DNA from: Indolivaga macrotermitis
GTDB lineage: Bacteria; Bacteroidota; Bacteroidia; Bacteroidales; Dysgonomonadaceae
Assembly: GCF_900128985.1 (NCBI RefSeq)
Contig: NZ_FQUC01000001.1
Location: forward strand, 434,001-498,000
DNA length: 64,000 bases
Direction: 5' to 3'
Below the pieces are notes generated by a model that worked only from the letters and a program-made list of their open reading frames with translations, did not search any database and was not told where the DNA came from. Below, one piece after another: positions 1 to 9,307 of the stretch. Position numbers and translations under genes: made by a program. The stretch's first letter is position 1, and each line of letters opens with the position of its first letter.

Positions 1-2
1 CT

Positions 3-1748
3 GTAGTAAACGGCAAAGAAGAATCTAACCTATCCGGAAAGTATACTTTACCGGCAAATGCACCCATCGGTTATATAAATATACCGTTGGACATCCCTTC
101 AGACGGTGTTACACCTGATGGACAAAAATACACTTATTCGCCCGGAGATGCCAGCATCGGAGATGTAGATGGCGATGGCGAATATGAAATCATATTGAAA
201 TGGGATCCCTCGAATGCCCATGATAATTCGCATAACGGATATACCGGAAACGTATATATCGATTGCTATAAAATAGACGGAAAAAAACTCTGGCGGATCG
301 ACCTTGGTCGGAATATCCGTGCAGGAGCACACTATACACAATTTATGGTTTACGATCTTGATGGAGATAATAAGGCCGAGATAGTAATGAAAACCGCAGA
401 CGGAACCACGGACGGACGGGGTTCTGTAATCGGTGATGTCAAAGCGGATTACCGCAACCAATATGGGTTTATAATAGAAGGACCCGAGTATCTGACCATA
501 TTCAACGGAGAAACAGGAAAAGCGATGCAAACCATCGACTATATCCCTCAACGCGGAGATGTATGTAAATGGGGCGACTGCAGAGGAAACCGGGTTGACC
601 GTTTTCTGGCAGCTATAGCTTATCTGGATGGAGTACATCCGAGTGTTGTAATGTGCCGGGGATATTACACCCGCACGGTATTAGCGGCATTTGACTGGAG
701 GGATGGAAAACTGGCCAGTCGCTGGGTATTCGACTCCGATATGCCAGGTAACCAAGCTTATGCAGGGCAAGGTAACCATAACCTGAGGGTCGGAGATGTG
801 GATGGAGACGGTTGTGACGAAATAATATACGGATCATGTGCTATAAATAATGATGGGACAGGGTTTTATTCAACAGGGTTAGGGCATGGGGATGCTCTTC
901 ACCTGACCGTTTTCGATCCTACCCGCAAAGGAATGCAGGTTTGGGATTGCCACGAAAATAAGAGAGATGGGTCTACATTCAGGGATGCTGCAACCGGAAA
1001 GATTATTTTCCAGTTGCCATCAAAAATAGATGTGGGCCGTGCAATGGCAGCCGATATAGACCCCAATTACCCCGGAGTGGAGATGTGGGCAATAGACACC
1101 AATGGTATATTTAATGTGAAAGGAGAACGCATTAATGCCCCCGATTGTCAGGTTTCGATCAACATGGCTTGTTGGTGGGATGGCGATCTGACACGTGAAT
1201 TATTAGACAAAGTCACAGTTTCTAAATATGATCCGGCTACAGGGCGTAGCAATGCTATCTTCAAAGCCGAAGGATGTCTCTGGAATAACGGAACGAAGTC
1301 TAATCCCGCTATTCAGGGAGATATACTGGGCGACTGGCGCGAAGAGATACTTTTCCGCACAGCCGATAATAAGAACTTGCGGTTGTATGTATCTACCGAA
1401 CCTACCGGCTATCGGTTCCATACATTTTTGGAGGACCCGGTATATCGCATCAGCATGGCTACACAAAACGTAGCCTATAATCAGCCGACACAACCAGGAT
1501 TTTATTTCGGGTCGGATTTGGGCAAAATATTTAAAGAGAAAGAAATCGTAACAAAAGACAATTTTATACTGTTGGATGCCGGAATGGATTACGACAGCTA
1601 TAACTGGTCGGTTGGAGGAACAAACCGTGAACGTAAACTAACGACTAACGATATTCCTGAAGGAAAGAGAACCGAAGTAGAACTGAAAGTGACCTACCGG
1701 GGATATGAATTTACAGATCATGTTTTTGTGACCTTAAATGCAAAATGA
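3..1748 (+). CDS. Rhamnogalacturonan lyase, PL11 family (5' end outside window)
   Basis: The frame is open from the first bases of the window, so the signal peptide and perhaps 40-60 residues lie upstream; an internal TTG at 87 is not the real start. About 581 residues are visible. Seen: calcium-binding propeller loops DVDGDG, DLDGDN and DVDGDG, and the stretches GDASIGDVDGDGEYEI and KTADGTTDGRG, characteristic of the eight-bladed PL11 fold. After the propeller, roughly the last 70 residues look like a small Ig-like tail. PL11 enzymes cleave the rhamnose-galacturonate backbone of rhamnogalacturonan I by beta-elimination, leaving unsaturated ends that GH105 removes; two GH105 domains lie downstream. 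The stop overlaps or abuts the next gene, indicating an operon. Family call is strong; endo versus exo action cannot be told. Confidence 0.9.
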   Translation, partial: VVNGKEESNLSGKYTLPANAPIGYINIPLDIPSDGVTPDGQKYTYSPGDASIGDVDGDGEYEIILKWDPSNAHDNSHNGYTGNVYIDCYKIDGKKLWRIDLGRNIRAGAHYTQFMVYDLDGDNKAEIVMKTADGTTDGRGSVIGDVKADYRNQYGFIIEGPEYLTIFNGETGKAMQTIDYIPQRGDVCKWGDCRGNRVDRFLAAIAYLDGVHPSVVMCRGYYTRTVLAAFDWRDGKLASRWVFDSDMPGNQAYAGQGNHNLRVGDVDGDGCDEIIYGSCAINNDGTGFYSTGLGHGDALHLTVFDPTRKGMQVWDCHENKRDGSTFRDAATGKIIFQLPSKIDVGRAMAADIDPNYPGVEMWAIDTNGIFNVKGERINAPDCQVSINMACWWDGDLTRELLDKVTVSKYDPATGRSNAIFKAEGCLWNNGTKSNPAIQGDILGDWREEILFRTADNKNLRLYVSTEPTGYRFHTFLEDPVYRISMATQNVAYNQPTQPGFYFGSDLGKIFKEKEIVTKDNFILLDAGMDYDSYNWSVGGTNRERKLTTNDIPEGKRTEVELKVTYRGYEFTDHVFVTLNAK

Positions 1749-1749
1749 T

Positions 1750-2985
1750 ATGAAATTTATAAAGCAGCTACTAATAACCGGAATACTATCCGGAGCAGCC
1801 ATATCCTCTACAGCCGGGGAAATGGGCAGGTTATTTCCTTCCGAAAAATATGTAATGATAGACCACATTACCGGGAATCCGATAACAGTGCTGACGAGTG
1901 CTAAGACAAGCGATGCTAAGTTGTATCAGACCCATCCCCAGTGGACATCGGATGGACGGTTTATTGTGTTTCGCTCATCAGATCGTGCTACAGATAAAAC
2001 ATCGCAGGCATTCGCTGTAAATGAAAGTACCGGAGATATTATCCAGCTTACGGATGGCGAAGGCACCGGTACCGGAAGCCTGAATGTAGCCCGGCTATCA
2101 AATAAATTGTATTATTTCAGAAATAGCAATAAAAAGAAAACGTTGATCGAATTGAATCTCGATTCGCTGATAAACGATAGTTACAGACAATCGGTAAAGG
2201 ACAAAACCGCATATGAAAGAATCATAACAACATTGCCTGATGATTTGGCAGAATCGGGCGGTTTTACCCTCGATGCAGACGAAACTAAAGCTTATGTAGG
2301 TGTTCGCCGGATCGGAGTAGAACCAACAGAACCTCATAACGATAATTTCAGGATACAGCAGGTTCCCTCGGGAATACGATCGATAGACTTAGTAACAGGA
2401 GAAATAGCCAAAGTAGTGGATGTGTCCTTTACCATGGGGCATTTGCAGGCTAACCCTTTTGTCCCCGGCGAAATTCTTTATTGTCAGGAAACCGGAGGTG
2501 ATGCTCCCCAGCGTATGTGGATGGTCAATGCCGATGGTTCGGGCAACCGTCCATTGTACGTAGAAAATCCCGACGATTGGGTAACTCATGAAGCATGGGT
2601 CGATAAAGACCATGTATATTTCAATGTAATGGGGCATCTTGACCGCCTCCGAACTAAAGCGACCGGACTTTTCAGCATAAATGTACGGACTAATAAGGTA
2701 GATATCTTGGGGCAGCTCGATTATGGCTCCGGATTCTGGCATTGTGGCGGCACTTCTGACGGAAAGTGGGCAGCTTCCGACAATTTCGAAGGTGAAGTTT
2801 ATCTTATCAATTGTCACACAGGACAGAGAACATTACTGACAGCCGATCATAAGATGAAGCCCGACCATACACATCCGTCTTTTAGTCCCGACAATACTCG
2901 CGTATTGATACAATCGGGGCAAGTAAGTGACGGAAAGAAGCTGGATTTGATGGTCGTGAATATACCTTCTTATTTGAAGTTTTAA
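1750..2985 (+). CDS. PL22-like (oligogalacturonate lyase-like) beta-propeller protein
   Basis: A secreted protein of about 411 residues with a signal peptide (MKFIKQLLITGILSGAAIS). The upstream ATG at 1738 overlaps the previous gene; ATG 1750 lies one base after the previous stop and gives a cleaner signal peptide. The body has TolB/PD40-type propeller motifs (HPQWTSDGRFIVFRS, HPSFSPDNTRVLIQSG) and the spacing THEAW...DHTHPSFSPD seen in oligogalacturonate lyases, where His residues bind Mn2+ (here H373 and H375). PL22 enzymes cleave short unsaturated galacturonate oligomers. Whether this protein acts on oligogalacturonate or on a rhamnogalacturonan fragment is not decidable from sequence; a non-catalytic propeller is possible. 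It is the second gene of the pectin operon. Confidence 0.7.
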   Translation: MKFIKQLLITGILSGAAISSTAGEMGRLFPSEKYVMIDHITGNPITVLTSAKTSDAKLYQTHPQWTSDGRFIVFRSSDRATDKTSQAFAVNESTGDIIQLTDGEGTGTGSLNVARLSNKLYYFRNSNKKKTLIELNLDSLINDSYRQSVKDKTAYERIITTLPDDLAESGGFTLDADETKAYVGVRRIGVEPTEPHNDNFRIQQVPSGIRSIDLVTGEIAKVVDVSFTMGHLQANPFVPGEILYCQETGGDAPQRMWMVNADGSGNRPLYVENPDDWVTHEAWVDKDHVYFNVMGHLDRLRTKATGLFSINVRTNKVDILGQLDYGSGFWHCGGTSDGKWAASDNFEGEVYLINCHTGQRTLLTADHKMKPDHTHPSFSPDNTRVLIQSGQVSDGKKLDLMVVNIPSYLKF

Positions 2986-3030
2986 GAGATTTGAAAACTA
3001 ACAACAATATATTTTCGAGATATTAAAATT

Positions 3031-5184
3031 ATGACAAAGACTTATAAACATGTTTTATTGGCATTTTTTCTAATAGCGAGTAACTTCTGTGTATTTGGGC
3101 AGAAGGAGCAAAATAAAGTCAATGACTTCAATACTCCCTTGCACTTACTGCCACCGGATTATAAAACCCCCTACGGGGAGGTTTCGACAAGCAATATCAA
3201 GCAATCGTTAGATCGCATACTGAAATACCTTGAAGGGGCGACACCTGCCCGGGTGATCAATAAAGATACACATAAGGAAATAACAGACCTTTCGAAGATA
3301 GATAAAGACTCGGAACTCGACAGAGGATCATTCCGGCTCGCCAGTTACGAGTGGGGTGTAACCTATTCCGGAATGCTCGAAGTAGCAGCCGCGACGGGAG
3401 ATAGCAGTTATTACCACTATGTGAAAGACCGCTTTGAGCTTCTCGCAAATGCAGCACCCCAGTTTAAGCGGATAATGAACGATTACGGTGTGATCGATCC
3501 TCAAATGAAGCAATTGCTCACCCCTCATGCTTTGGATGATGCCGGAGCTATGTGCGCGGCAATGATCAGGCTTCAGCAGTCGTCGAAACTCAATTTTGAC
3601 CTGAGAAGTATTATCGATAATTACATGAATTATATCATGTATAAGGAGTATCGCCTATATGATGGCACTTTTGCCCGCAAACGCCCTCAGATGAATACCC
3701 TCTGGCTCGACGATATGTATATGAGTATACCGGCTATCGCTCAAATGGGAAAACTGACAGGCGAAGGCAAATACTATAATGAGGCGGTAAAGCAAATCAA
3801 GCAGTTTACAGAACGGATGTTCGTAAAAGAAAAAGGCTTATACATGCATGGCTGGGTAGAATCGATGGATGATCATCCTGCATTCTTCTGGGGTAGGGCC
3901 AATGGTTGGGCTATTCTCACTATGACCGACGTGTTGGATGTGCTGCCTCAAAATCATCCCGAAAGGCAAGTAGTATTAGAACAGTTACGGAAACATATAA
4001 AAGGCATTACTTCGTATCAGTCGGGTGAAGGGTTCTGGCACCAATTACTCGATCGAAACGATTCGTATCTCGAAACTTCGGCTACAGCTATCTATGTATA
4101 TTGTATTGCGCATGCAATAAATAAAGGATGGATCGATCCGGTCGCATACGGACCCGTTGCCCAGCTAGGCTGGAATGCCGTTTCATCTAAAGTGAATAGC
4201 ATGGGTCAGGTCGAAGGAACATGTGTAGGAACGGGTATGGCTTTCGATCCGTCGTTCTACTATCATCGTCCTGTAAATGTGTATGCCGCGCACGGTTACG
4301 GACCTGTGTTGTTGGCAGGAGCCGAAATGATAAAGCTGCTGAATAAGTTCTATCCGAAGATGAATGACAGTGCGATCCAATATTATACAACGCCACAAAA
4401 CACTACAGCTCCTATATTCGGAGTAGAAGATTCGACACGTCCCGATGCTATCGTTTCCGGCAGTAGCCGTAAGAATGAAAAAGCACCGGTGGTGTTCCTG
4501 ATTGGAGATTCGACAGTAAAGAATGGACGGGGCGATGGTAGCGGAGGCCAGTGGGGCTGGGGAAGCTTCTTCGACAGCTTTTTCGATACATCCCGTATCT
4601 CTGTCGAAAATCATGCCTTAGGAGGCCGCAGCAGCCGTACATTCTTCACTGAGGGATTATGGAATAAAGTACTGCCCGGCTTAAAGAAGGGAGACTATGT
4701 GCTTATGCAATTCGGACATAACGATGGCGGTCCTCTTAATACAGGACGTGCACGTGCATCACTGAAAGGGACGGGCGAAGAGTCGGAAACAGTTATTATG
4801 GAAAGTAACGGAGGGCCTGAAGAGGTATTTACATATGGTCATTATCTGCGTCTGTACATCCGTCAGGCAAAAGCGGTAGGAGCAATTCCTATCGTATTAT
4901 CTCCCACGCCCGGTAACAGGTGGACTGATGGTAAAGCTAACCGAATGACCAATACATATACACAATGGGCACAAGAAGTAGCCCGTCAGGAGGGTGTCGA
5001 ATTTATCGACCTGAATGCAATTTCTGCCGAAAAGCTAGATGCTATGGGCGAAACAGCCGGACGCAACTTATTTAAAGATAGCGTGCATACCACAGAAGAA
5101 GGCGCTAAAATAAACGGGCAGTCGGTAGTCGATGGTTTAAAGAAAATACCGGACTTCTCGTTAAATCAATATTTGAAAAAGTGA
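3031..5184 (+). CDS. Two-domain enzyme: GH105 unsaturated rhamnogalacturonyl hydrolase fused to CE12 acetylesterase
   Basis: 717 residues with a signal peptide. Residues about 50-440 form a GH105 (alpha/alpha)6 domain with WLDDMYMS (D227/D228, the acid/base region) and the substrate motif WGRANGW (287-293). GH105 removes the 4,5-unsaturated galacturonate left by PL11. Residues about 485-717 form an SGNH domain of the rhamnogalacturonan acetylesterase type (CE12): GDST with nucleophile S494, the GGRSSR block, GHNDGG, and the DSVH box with D683 and H686. The domain removes O-acetyl groups from galacturonate. Both active sites look complete, so this is a bifunctional enzyme and not a decayed fusion. 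The next gene starts two bases after the stop. Confidence 0.92.
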   Translation: MTKTYKHVLLAFFLIASNFCVFGQKEQNKVNDFNTPLHLLPPDYKTPYGEVSTSNIKQSLDRILKYLEGATPARVINKDTHKEITDLSKIDKDSELDRGSFRLASYEWGVTYSGMLEVAAATGDSSYYHYVKDRFELLANAAPQFKRIMNDYGVIDPQMKQLLTPHALDDAGAMCAAMIRLQQSSKLNFDLRSIIDNYMNYIMYKEYRLYDGTFARKRPQMNTLWLDDMYMSIPAIAQMGKLTGEGKYYNEAVKQIKQFTERMFVKEKGLYMHGWVESMDDHPAFFWGRANGWAILTMTDVLDVLPQNHPERQVVLEQLRKHIKGITSYQSGEGFWHQLLDRNDSYLETSATAIYVYCIAHAINKGWIDPVAYGPVAQLGWNAVSSKVNSMGQVEGTCVGTGMAFDPSFYYHRPVNVYAAHGYGPVLLAGAEMIKLLNKFYPKMNDSAIQYYTTPQNTTAPIFGVEDSTRPDAIVSGSSRKNEKAPVVFLIGDSTVKNGRGDGSGGQWGWGSFFDSFFDTSRISVENHALGGRSSRTFFTEGLWNKVLPGLKKGDYVLMQFGHNDGGPLNTGRARASLKGTGEESETVIMESNGGPEEVFTYGHYLRLYIRQAKAVGAIPIVLSPTPGNRWTDGKANRMTNTYTQWAQEVARQEGVEFIDLNAISAEKLDAMGETAGRNLFKDSVHTTEEGAKINGQSVVDGLKKIPDFSLNQYLKK

Positions 5185-5185
5185 T

Positions 5186-6199
5186 ATGAAGTTATTGATA
5201 AGAAGTATATATGTAATTACGATGGTGTTTTTGTTTGCCCCTTTTTTCGTGCCTGATGCAGGTGCGAAAGAAGGAGGTAAAACAGCAAGCAAACCGTTGT
5301 TCCGTGATACAAAATACGATGGAGCCGCCGATCCTGTAATTATCTGGAATAAAAAGGAAAATTGCTGGTTTATGTTTTACACCAACCGCAGGGCAAACCT
5401 TGATCCTTCAACAGGTGTAGATTGGGTACATGGCACGCCTATAGGTATCGCAAAATCGACCGACGGTGGGGCAAGCTGGCAATATCGGGGTGATGCTGTA
5501 ATCAACTATGGCGAAAAAGACTATACTTATTGGGCTCCCGATGTAATAGAATATGGCGGAAAGTACCATATGTTTCTGACAGTCGTTCCCGGAATATTTA
5601 CCGATTGGAAGCATCCACGCTCTATAGTCCAACTTGAAAGTGACAACCTGATAAACTGGGTACCTGTTCAGGAGATGCAGCTCGCATCCGATAAAGTTAT
5701 AGATGCCGGTGTATTCAAAGCAAAAAACGGATGGTGGTATATGTATTACAACAATGAGAAAGACCGGAAATCTATCTATGCTGTAAAAAGTATGGATATG
5801 GTGAATTGGGAAGATGCAGGAAAAGTTGTAGGTGATAAATCCGGAGAAGGCCCGAAGGTTTTCTATTGGCACGACCGCTATTTTATGATCGTAGATAATT
5901 GGGACGGATTAGGTGTCTATTCATCTCCGGACCTTAAAGAGTGGGTACGGCAACCCGACAATATCCTCAAAAATCCCGGAAAAGGAAAAGATGACGAAAC
6001 AAAGGGGCTTCATGCCGATGTTGTGGTGAATGAGGGTAAAGCTTATATTTTCTATTTTACACATCCCGGACGGAAAGAGGGAGTTCCCGATTCTTACGAA
6101 ACCCGGCGGAGTTCGATACAGGTAGCCGAACTCGAATATAAAAACGGAGCAATTGTCTGCGATAGGGATAAAGAGGTGAAGATAAATCTGAAACCCTGA
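5186..6199 (+). CDS. GH43-like five-bladed propeller glycosidase
   Basis: 337 residues with an N-terminal signal peptide (membrane stretch about 4-27). The three acidic residues expected for GH43-type enzymes are visible: D49 in GAADPV (base), D119 in WAPDV (pKa modulator) and E221 in GEGPKVF (acid). Propeller blades repeat as W-x-MFYTNRR, YHMFLTV, WWYMYYNN and YFMIVDN. Such enzymes remove arabinose, xylose or galactose from side chains; in a rhamnogalacturonan cluster a role on arabinan or galactan branches is likely but inferred. It begins two bases after the GH105-CE12 gene. A related clan F family cannot be excluded. Confidence 0.8.
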   Translation: MKLLIRSIYVITMVFLFAPFFVPDAGAKEGGKTASKPLFRDTKYDGAADPVIIWNKKENCWFMFYTNRRANLDPSTGVDWVHGTPIGIAKSTDGGASWQYRGDAVINYGEKDYTYWAPDVIEYGGKYHMFLTVVPGIFTDWKHPRSIVQLESDNLINWVPVQEMQLASDKVIDAGVFKAKNGWWYMYYNNEKDRKSIYAVKSMDMVNWEDAGKVVGDKSGEGPKVFYWHDRYFMIVDNWDGLGVYSSPDLKEWVRQPDNILKNPGKGKDDETKGLHADVVVNEGKAYIFYFTHPGRKEGVPDSYETRRSSIQVAELEYKNGAIVCDRDKEVKINLKP

Positions 6200-6296
6200 A
6201 AAGTAGAGCATATTTCTAGGCTTTTGTACGAAATTGCATTGAACCGTAAAACCTGTAAATCTATTTTTGTTTCTAAATAACTAAACCGTTTCTATC

Positions 6297-6611
6297 ATGA
6301 AAAGACAAGCATTCAAGATGTATTTAAAGCCCGGGTTCGAGGCTGAATATGAAAAAAGACACAATGCCATTTGGCCCGAGTTGAGAGCATTGCTTAAAGA
6401 AACCGGAGTTTCGGATTATTCGATATTCTGGGATAAAGAAACGAATGTACTTTTTGCCTATCAGCTGGTTGATGGAGGAAGCTCGTCTCAGGACTTGGGC
6501 GGAAATCCGATCGTTCAGAAATGGTGGGCATATATGGCTGACATAATGGATACAAATCCGGATAATTCGCCAATATCTATCCCTTTGGATGAAGTCTTCC
6601 ATATGGATTAA
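6297..6611 (+). CDS. rhaM: L-rhamnose mutarotase
   Basis: 104 residues, the usual length for RhaM, with no signal peptide and therefore cytoplasmic. The sequence MKRQAFKMYLKPG, the YEKRHNAIWPEL block containing the conserved His, SDYSIFWD and WWAYMADIM match the RhaM family (PF05336), dimeric ferredoxin-like enzymes that interconvert alpha and beta anomers of L-rhamnose. It sits between secreted pectinases, about 23 kb from the rha catabolic operon, which ties polymer breakdown to rhamnose use. A 97-base gap precedes it with no obvious terminator, so it may be cotranscribed. Confidence 0.93.
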   Translation: MKRQAFKMYLKPGFEAEYEKRHNAIWPELRALLKETGVSDYSIFWDKETNVLFAYQLVDGGSSSQDLGGNPIVQKWWAYMADIMDTNPDNSPISIPLDEVFHMD

Positions 6612-6638
6612 TCCTGTTTGGCTAAAAAAAAATAACGA

Positions 6639-7910
6639 ATGAAAAAATTACCATTCATACTTATACTGTTGATGTGCAGCCTTTCGGCGTTTTCTGCCGA
6701 AAAGTTTGTCCGTGTATTCGATTTTACCGGATCGGGACAAGCTCAGGCTTTACCTGTGGCCAAATCAACTATTTATGGAAATGGCTCAGCCTATGGATAC
6801 GATTTGGGAACGATGCAAAACAACGGGCAACCCTTTTTCTTTTCGGTAGACGTACCCGAGGGGAACTATAAAGTGACGGTAACCCTGGGCAATAAGGATG
6901 CAGCTACCTGCACAACCGTAAAAGCAGAGTCGCGGCGGCTGATGCTCGAAAGTATACCGACAAAGAAAGGTGAATTTACAACCTATACATTCACAGTGAA
7001 TGTCAGAAATACCAAGATAGGGGAGAACGATTCGGTGAGGATCAAACCCCGTGAGGTCGGAAAACTTATCTGGGATAATAAACTGACACTCGAATTCAAT
7101 GGCGAAAATCCGTCTGTGACAGAGATTAAGATAGAGAAAGCCGATAATCTGATTACCCTTTTTCTGGCGGGAGATTCTACCGTTGTAGATGAAAATAACG
7201 AGCCTTGGAGCGGTTGGGGACAGTTGCTAACCCGTTTTTTTACTCCGGATGTAGCAGTAGCTAACTATGCGGAATCTGGGGAAGCTGCAAATTCATTTGT
7301 GTCATCAAAGCGGTTTGCAAAACTGCTTAGCGAAATGAAGCCCGGCGATTATCTTATCATTCAGTTTGGTCATAACGATCAAAAACAGAAAGGCGAAGGA
7401 AAAGGCCCATACGAAAGCTATACGAAAAACCTGAAATATCTGATAGACGAGGCCCGAGCCAAAGGAGGTATACCTGTACTGGTAACATCGATGGAGCGCC
7501 GCAGATTTGATGACGAAGGAAAACAGATCGATACCCATGGAGACTATCCCGATGCGGTTCGGAAACTGGCTAAACAGGAAAATCTGACATTACTCGACCT
7601 GAATGAAATGTCGAAAGTATTGTATCAGACATGGGGGGTAGAAGGCTCGAAGAAAGCTTTTGTACACTTTCCGGCAGGGACTTTTCCCGGTCAGAAAGAA
7701 GATTTGGCAGACAATACGCACTTCAATCCTTATGGCGGATACGAAATGGCTAAATGTATTGTACAAATGCTGAAAGATAGTGATCTGGCTATCAACCAAT
7801 ATATTGTAAAGGACTTCAAAGGATTTGATCCTTCGAGACCCGATGCGTTCGATGCGGTTCGTATACCCCGTTCGCCACTTTACTCTATGGCAAAACCGGA
7901 TGGTAATTAA
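6639..7910 (+). CDS. Rhamnogalacturonan acetylesterase (CE12) with N-terminal accessory domain
   Basis: 423 residues with a signal peptide (MKKLPFILILLMCSLSAFS). Residues about 20-160 form a beta-rich domain (FDFTGSGQAQ, YKVTVTLGNKDAA) that is common in front of CE12 and may bind glycan. The catalytic SGNH domain follows: GDST with S180, GHND, and the DNTH box with D358 and H361. It deacetylates rhamnogalacturonan so that lyases and GH105 can act. It is the second CE12 active site of the cluster, beside the fused one, suggesting different acetyl positions or chain lengths. A palindrome and conserved leader follow the stop. Confidence 0.9.
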   Translation: MKKLPFILILLMCSLSAFSAEKFVRVFDFTGSGQAQALPVAKSTIYGNGSAYGYDLGTMQNNGQPFFFSVDVPEGNYKVTVTLGNKDAATCTTVKAESRRLMLESIPTKKGEFTTYTFTVNVRNTKIGENDSVRIKPREVGKLIWDNKLTLEFNGENPSVTEIKIEKADNLITLFLAGDSTVVDENNEPWSGWGQLLTRFFTPDVAVANYAESGEAANSFVSSKRFAKLLSEMKPGDYLIIQFGHNDQKQKGEGKGPYESYTKNLKYLIDEARAKGGIPVLVTSMERRRFDDEGKQIDTHGDYPDAVRKLAKQENLTLLDLNEMSKVLYQTWGVEGSKKAFVHFPAGTFPGQKEDLADNTHFNPYGGYEMAKCIVQMLKDSDLAINQYIVKDFKGFDPSRPDAFDAVRIPRSPLYSMAKPDGN

Positions 7911-8000
7911 GGTCTCAGACCTTCTTATCTCTTTGGTAAGTGTAATAACAACAGCTTGTTGAGTTTATGGAATGTATCATTAATACTTGCTGTTCCCTAA
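7909..8000 (+). promoter_or_regulatory. Conserved leader element, copy 1, with palindrome
   Basis: Begins with the perfect inverted repeat AAGGTCT-C-AGACCTT (7909-7923) and ends with TTGCTGTTCCCTAA (7987-8000), just upstream of the GH105 gene at 8062. AACAGC (7950-7955) can pair with GCTGTT (7989-7994). The whole stretch aligns with 12478-12570, which precedes another gene of the same cluster. A structured mRNA leader or an operator is possible; function is inferred. Confidence 0.5.
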
Positions 8001-8061
8001 ATATTAAAATATATAAATAGACGAAGAAGGTCTACTTTACAATTAAAAATTTGAAGAGAAA

Positions 8062-9303
8062 ATGAAACGATCTGCATTTCTACTGATGGGAGTATTAACT
8101 CTTATGGCAGGAACAGCTTTTGGACAACAACGCACCGATGAGGAGTGTATCAGGGCTGTTGCTGATAATATATTGAAACAACCCGTGACCCAGTTCGTGG
8201 GAGTGAAAACCAAAGTAACATACAACAGTACCAAAGAAATACCGAAAGGCGAGGATGTGACTTTCAAAAGCCCGCTTAGCGAATGGCATTATTCGAATGG
8301 AGTACTGGATATGAGCATGATCAATCTAGGTAAATACCTGAATGAATCTAAATATATCGATTATGCCAAGAATCATGTATCCTTTGGTTTTGCTAATTAT
8401 GAGTATTTCAAAAATACTTTCCGTAATGACCGTAAACACTGGCACTGGCCTTTCGGACAGTTATGGAATACCAAAGAACTGGATGATTGTGGAGCAATGG
8501 GTGCGGCTGTGATCAATGTATATCAGTTAGATGCAAAAAAAGAATATAAAGCTTATATCGACACGGCTGCCGAACATATAATGTATGGCCAGGTTCGTTT
8601 GCAGGACGGTACATTGTGCCGGACATTTCCGCGTGAAATGACTGTTTGGGCAGACGATGTGTATATGAGCGTATCGTTCCTTTCTCAGATGGGAAAACTG
8701 ACTGGTGACGCAAAATATTTCGATGAGGCGGCTAAGCAGATTATCCAGATTGCAGATTACCTGTGGTGTCCCGAGAAGCAATTGTTTTACCATTGCTATT
8801 ATACCGACCTGAAACGCAATGGAGTAGCATTCTGGGGACGAGCCAATGGCTGGTTAACTGTATCTATGGCAATGCTGCTTGAAGTGATGCCGGAGAACCA
8901 TCCGAAACGGGCGGAACTGATAGCTTTACTCGAAAAACAAATCGTAGGTGTGTCGCGATACCAGAATGGAAACGGTATGTGGAATCAGTTACTGGATAAG
9001 CCCGAATCGTACGACGAATCGTCTGTAACAGCCATGTACGTATATGGCATAGCTAAAGGAGTAAACAATAAATGGATTGATGCCGATTATGCCCGCATAG
9101 CCTTAGCCGGTTGGGATGCAATGAAGAAAGATCAGATCACGGAAGACGGACATTTCAAGAATGTTTGTGTTGGTACAGGGATCACCGATGACCTGCCCTT
9201 TTATTACAACCGTCCTGTGGGAGAAAACGAGAAACACGGCCTGGGGCTGATTATCGATACGGGGATTGAGATAATGAAATTGAAGAAGCAACTGGCAAAG
9301 TAG
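8062..9303 (+). CDS. GH105 unsaturated rhamnogalacturonyl hydrolase
   Basis: 413 residues with a signal peptide (MKRSAFLLMGVLTLMAGTAFG). The catalytic region VWADDVYMS has D198/D199 and the substrate motif WGRANGW is at 258-264; the C-terminal CVGTGI...YYNRP block matches the GH105 domain of the fusion gene at 3031. It hydrolyses the bond between unsaturated galacturonate and rhamnose. As a stand-alone paralogue without an esterase domain, it may act on shorter or already deacetylated fragments. It is followed four bases later by the GH28 gene. Confidence 0.93.
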   Translation: MKRSAFLLMGVLTLMAGTAFGQQRTDEECIRAVADNILKQPVTQFVGVKTKVTYNSTKEIPKGEDVTFKSPLSEWHYSNGVLDMSMINLGKYLNESKYIDYAKNHVSFGFANYEYFKNTFRNDRKHWHWPFGQLWNTKELDDCGAMGAAVINVYQLDAKKEYKAYIDTAAEHIMYGQVRLQDGTLCRTFPREMTVWADDVYMSVSFLSQMGKLTGDAKYFDEAAKQIIQIADYLWCPEKQLFYHCYYTDLKRNGVAFWGRANGWLTVSMAMLLEVMPENHPKRAELIALLEKQIVGVSRYQNGNGMWNQLLDKPESYDESSVTAMYVYGIAKGVNNKWIDADYARIALAGWDAMKKDQITEDGHFKNVCVGTGITDDLPFYYNRPVGENEKHGLGLIIDTGIEIMKLKKQLAK

Positions 9304-9307
9304 AGAT

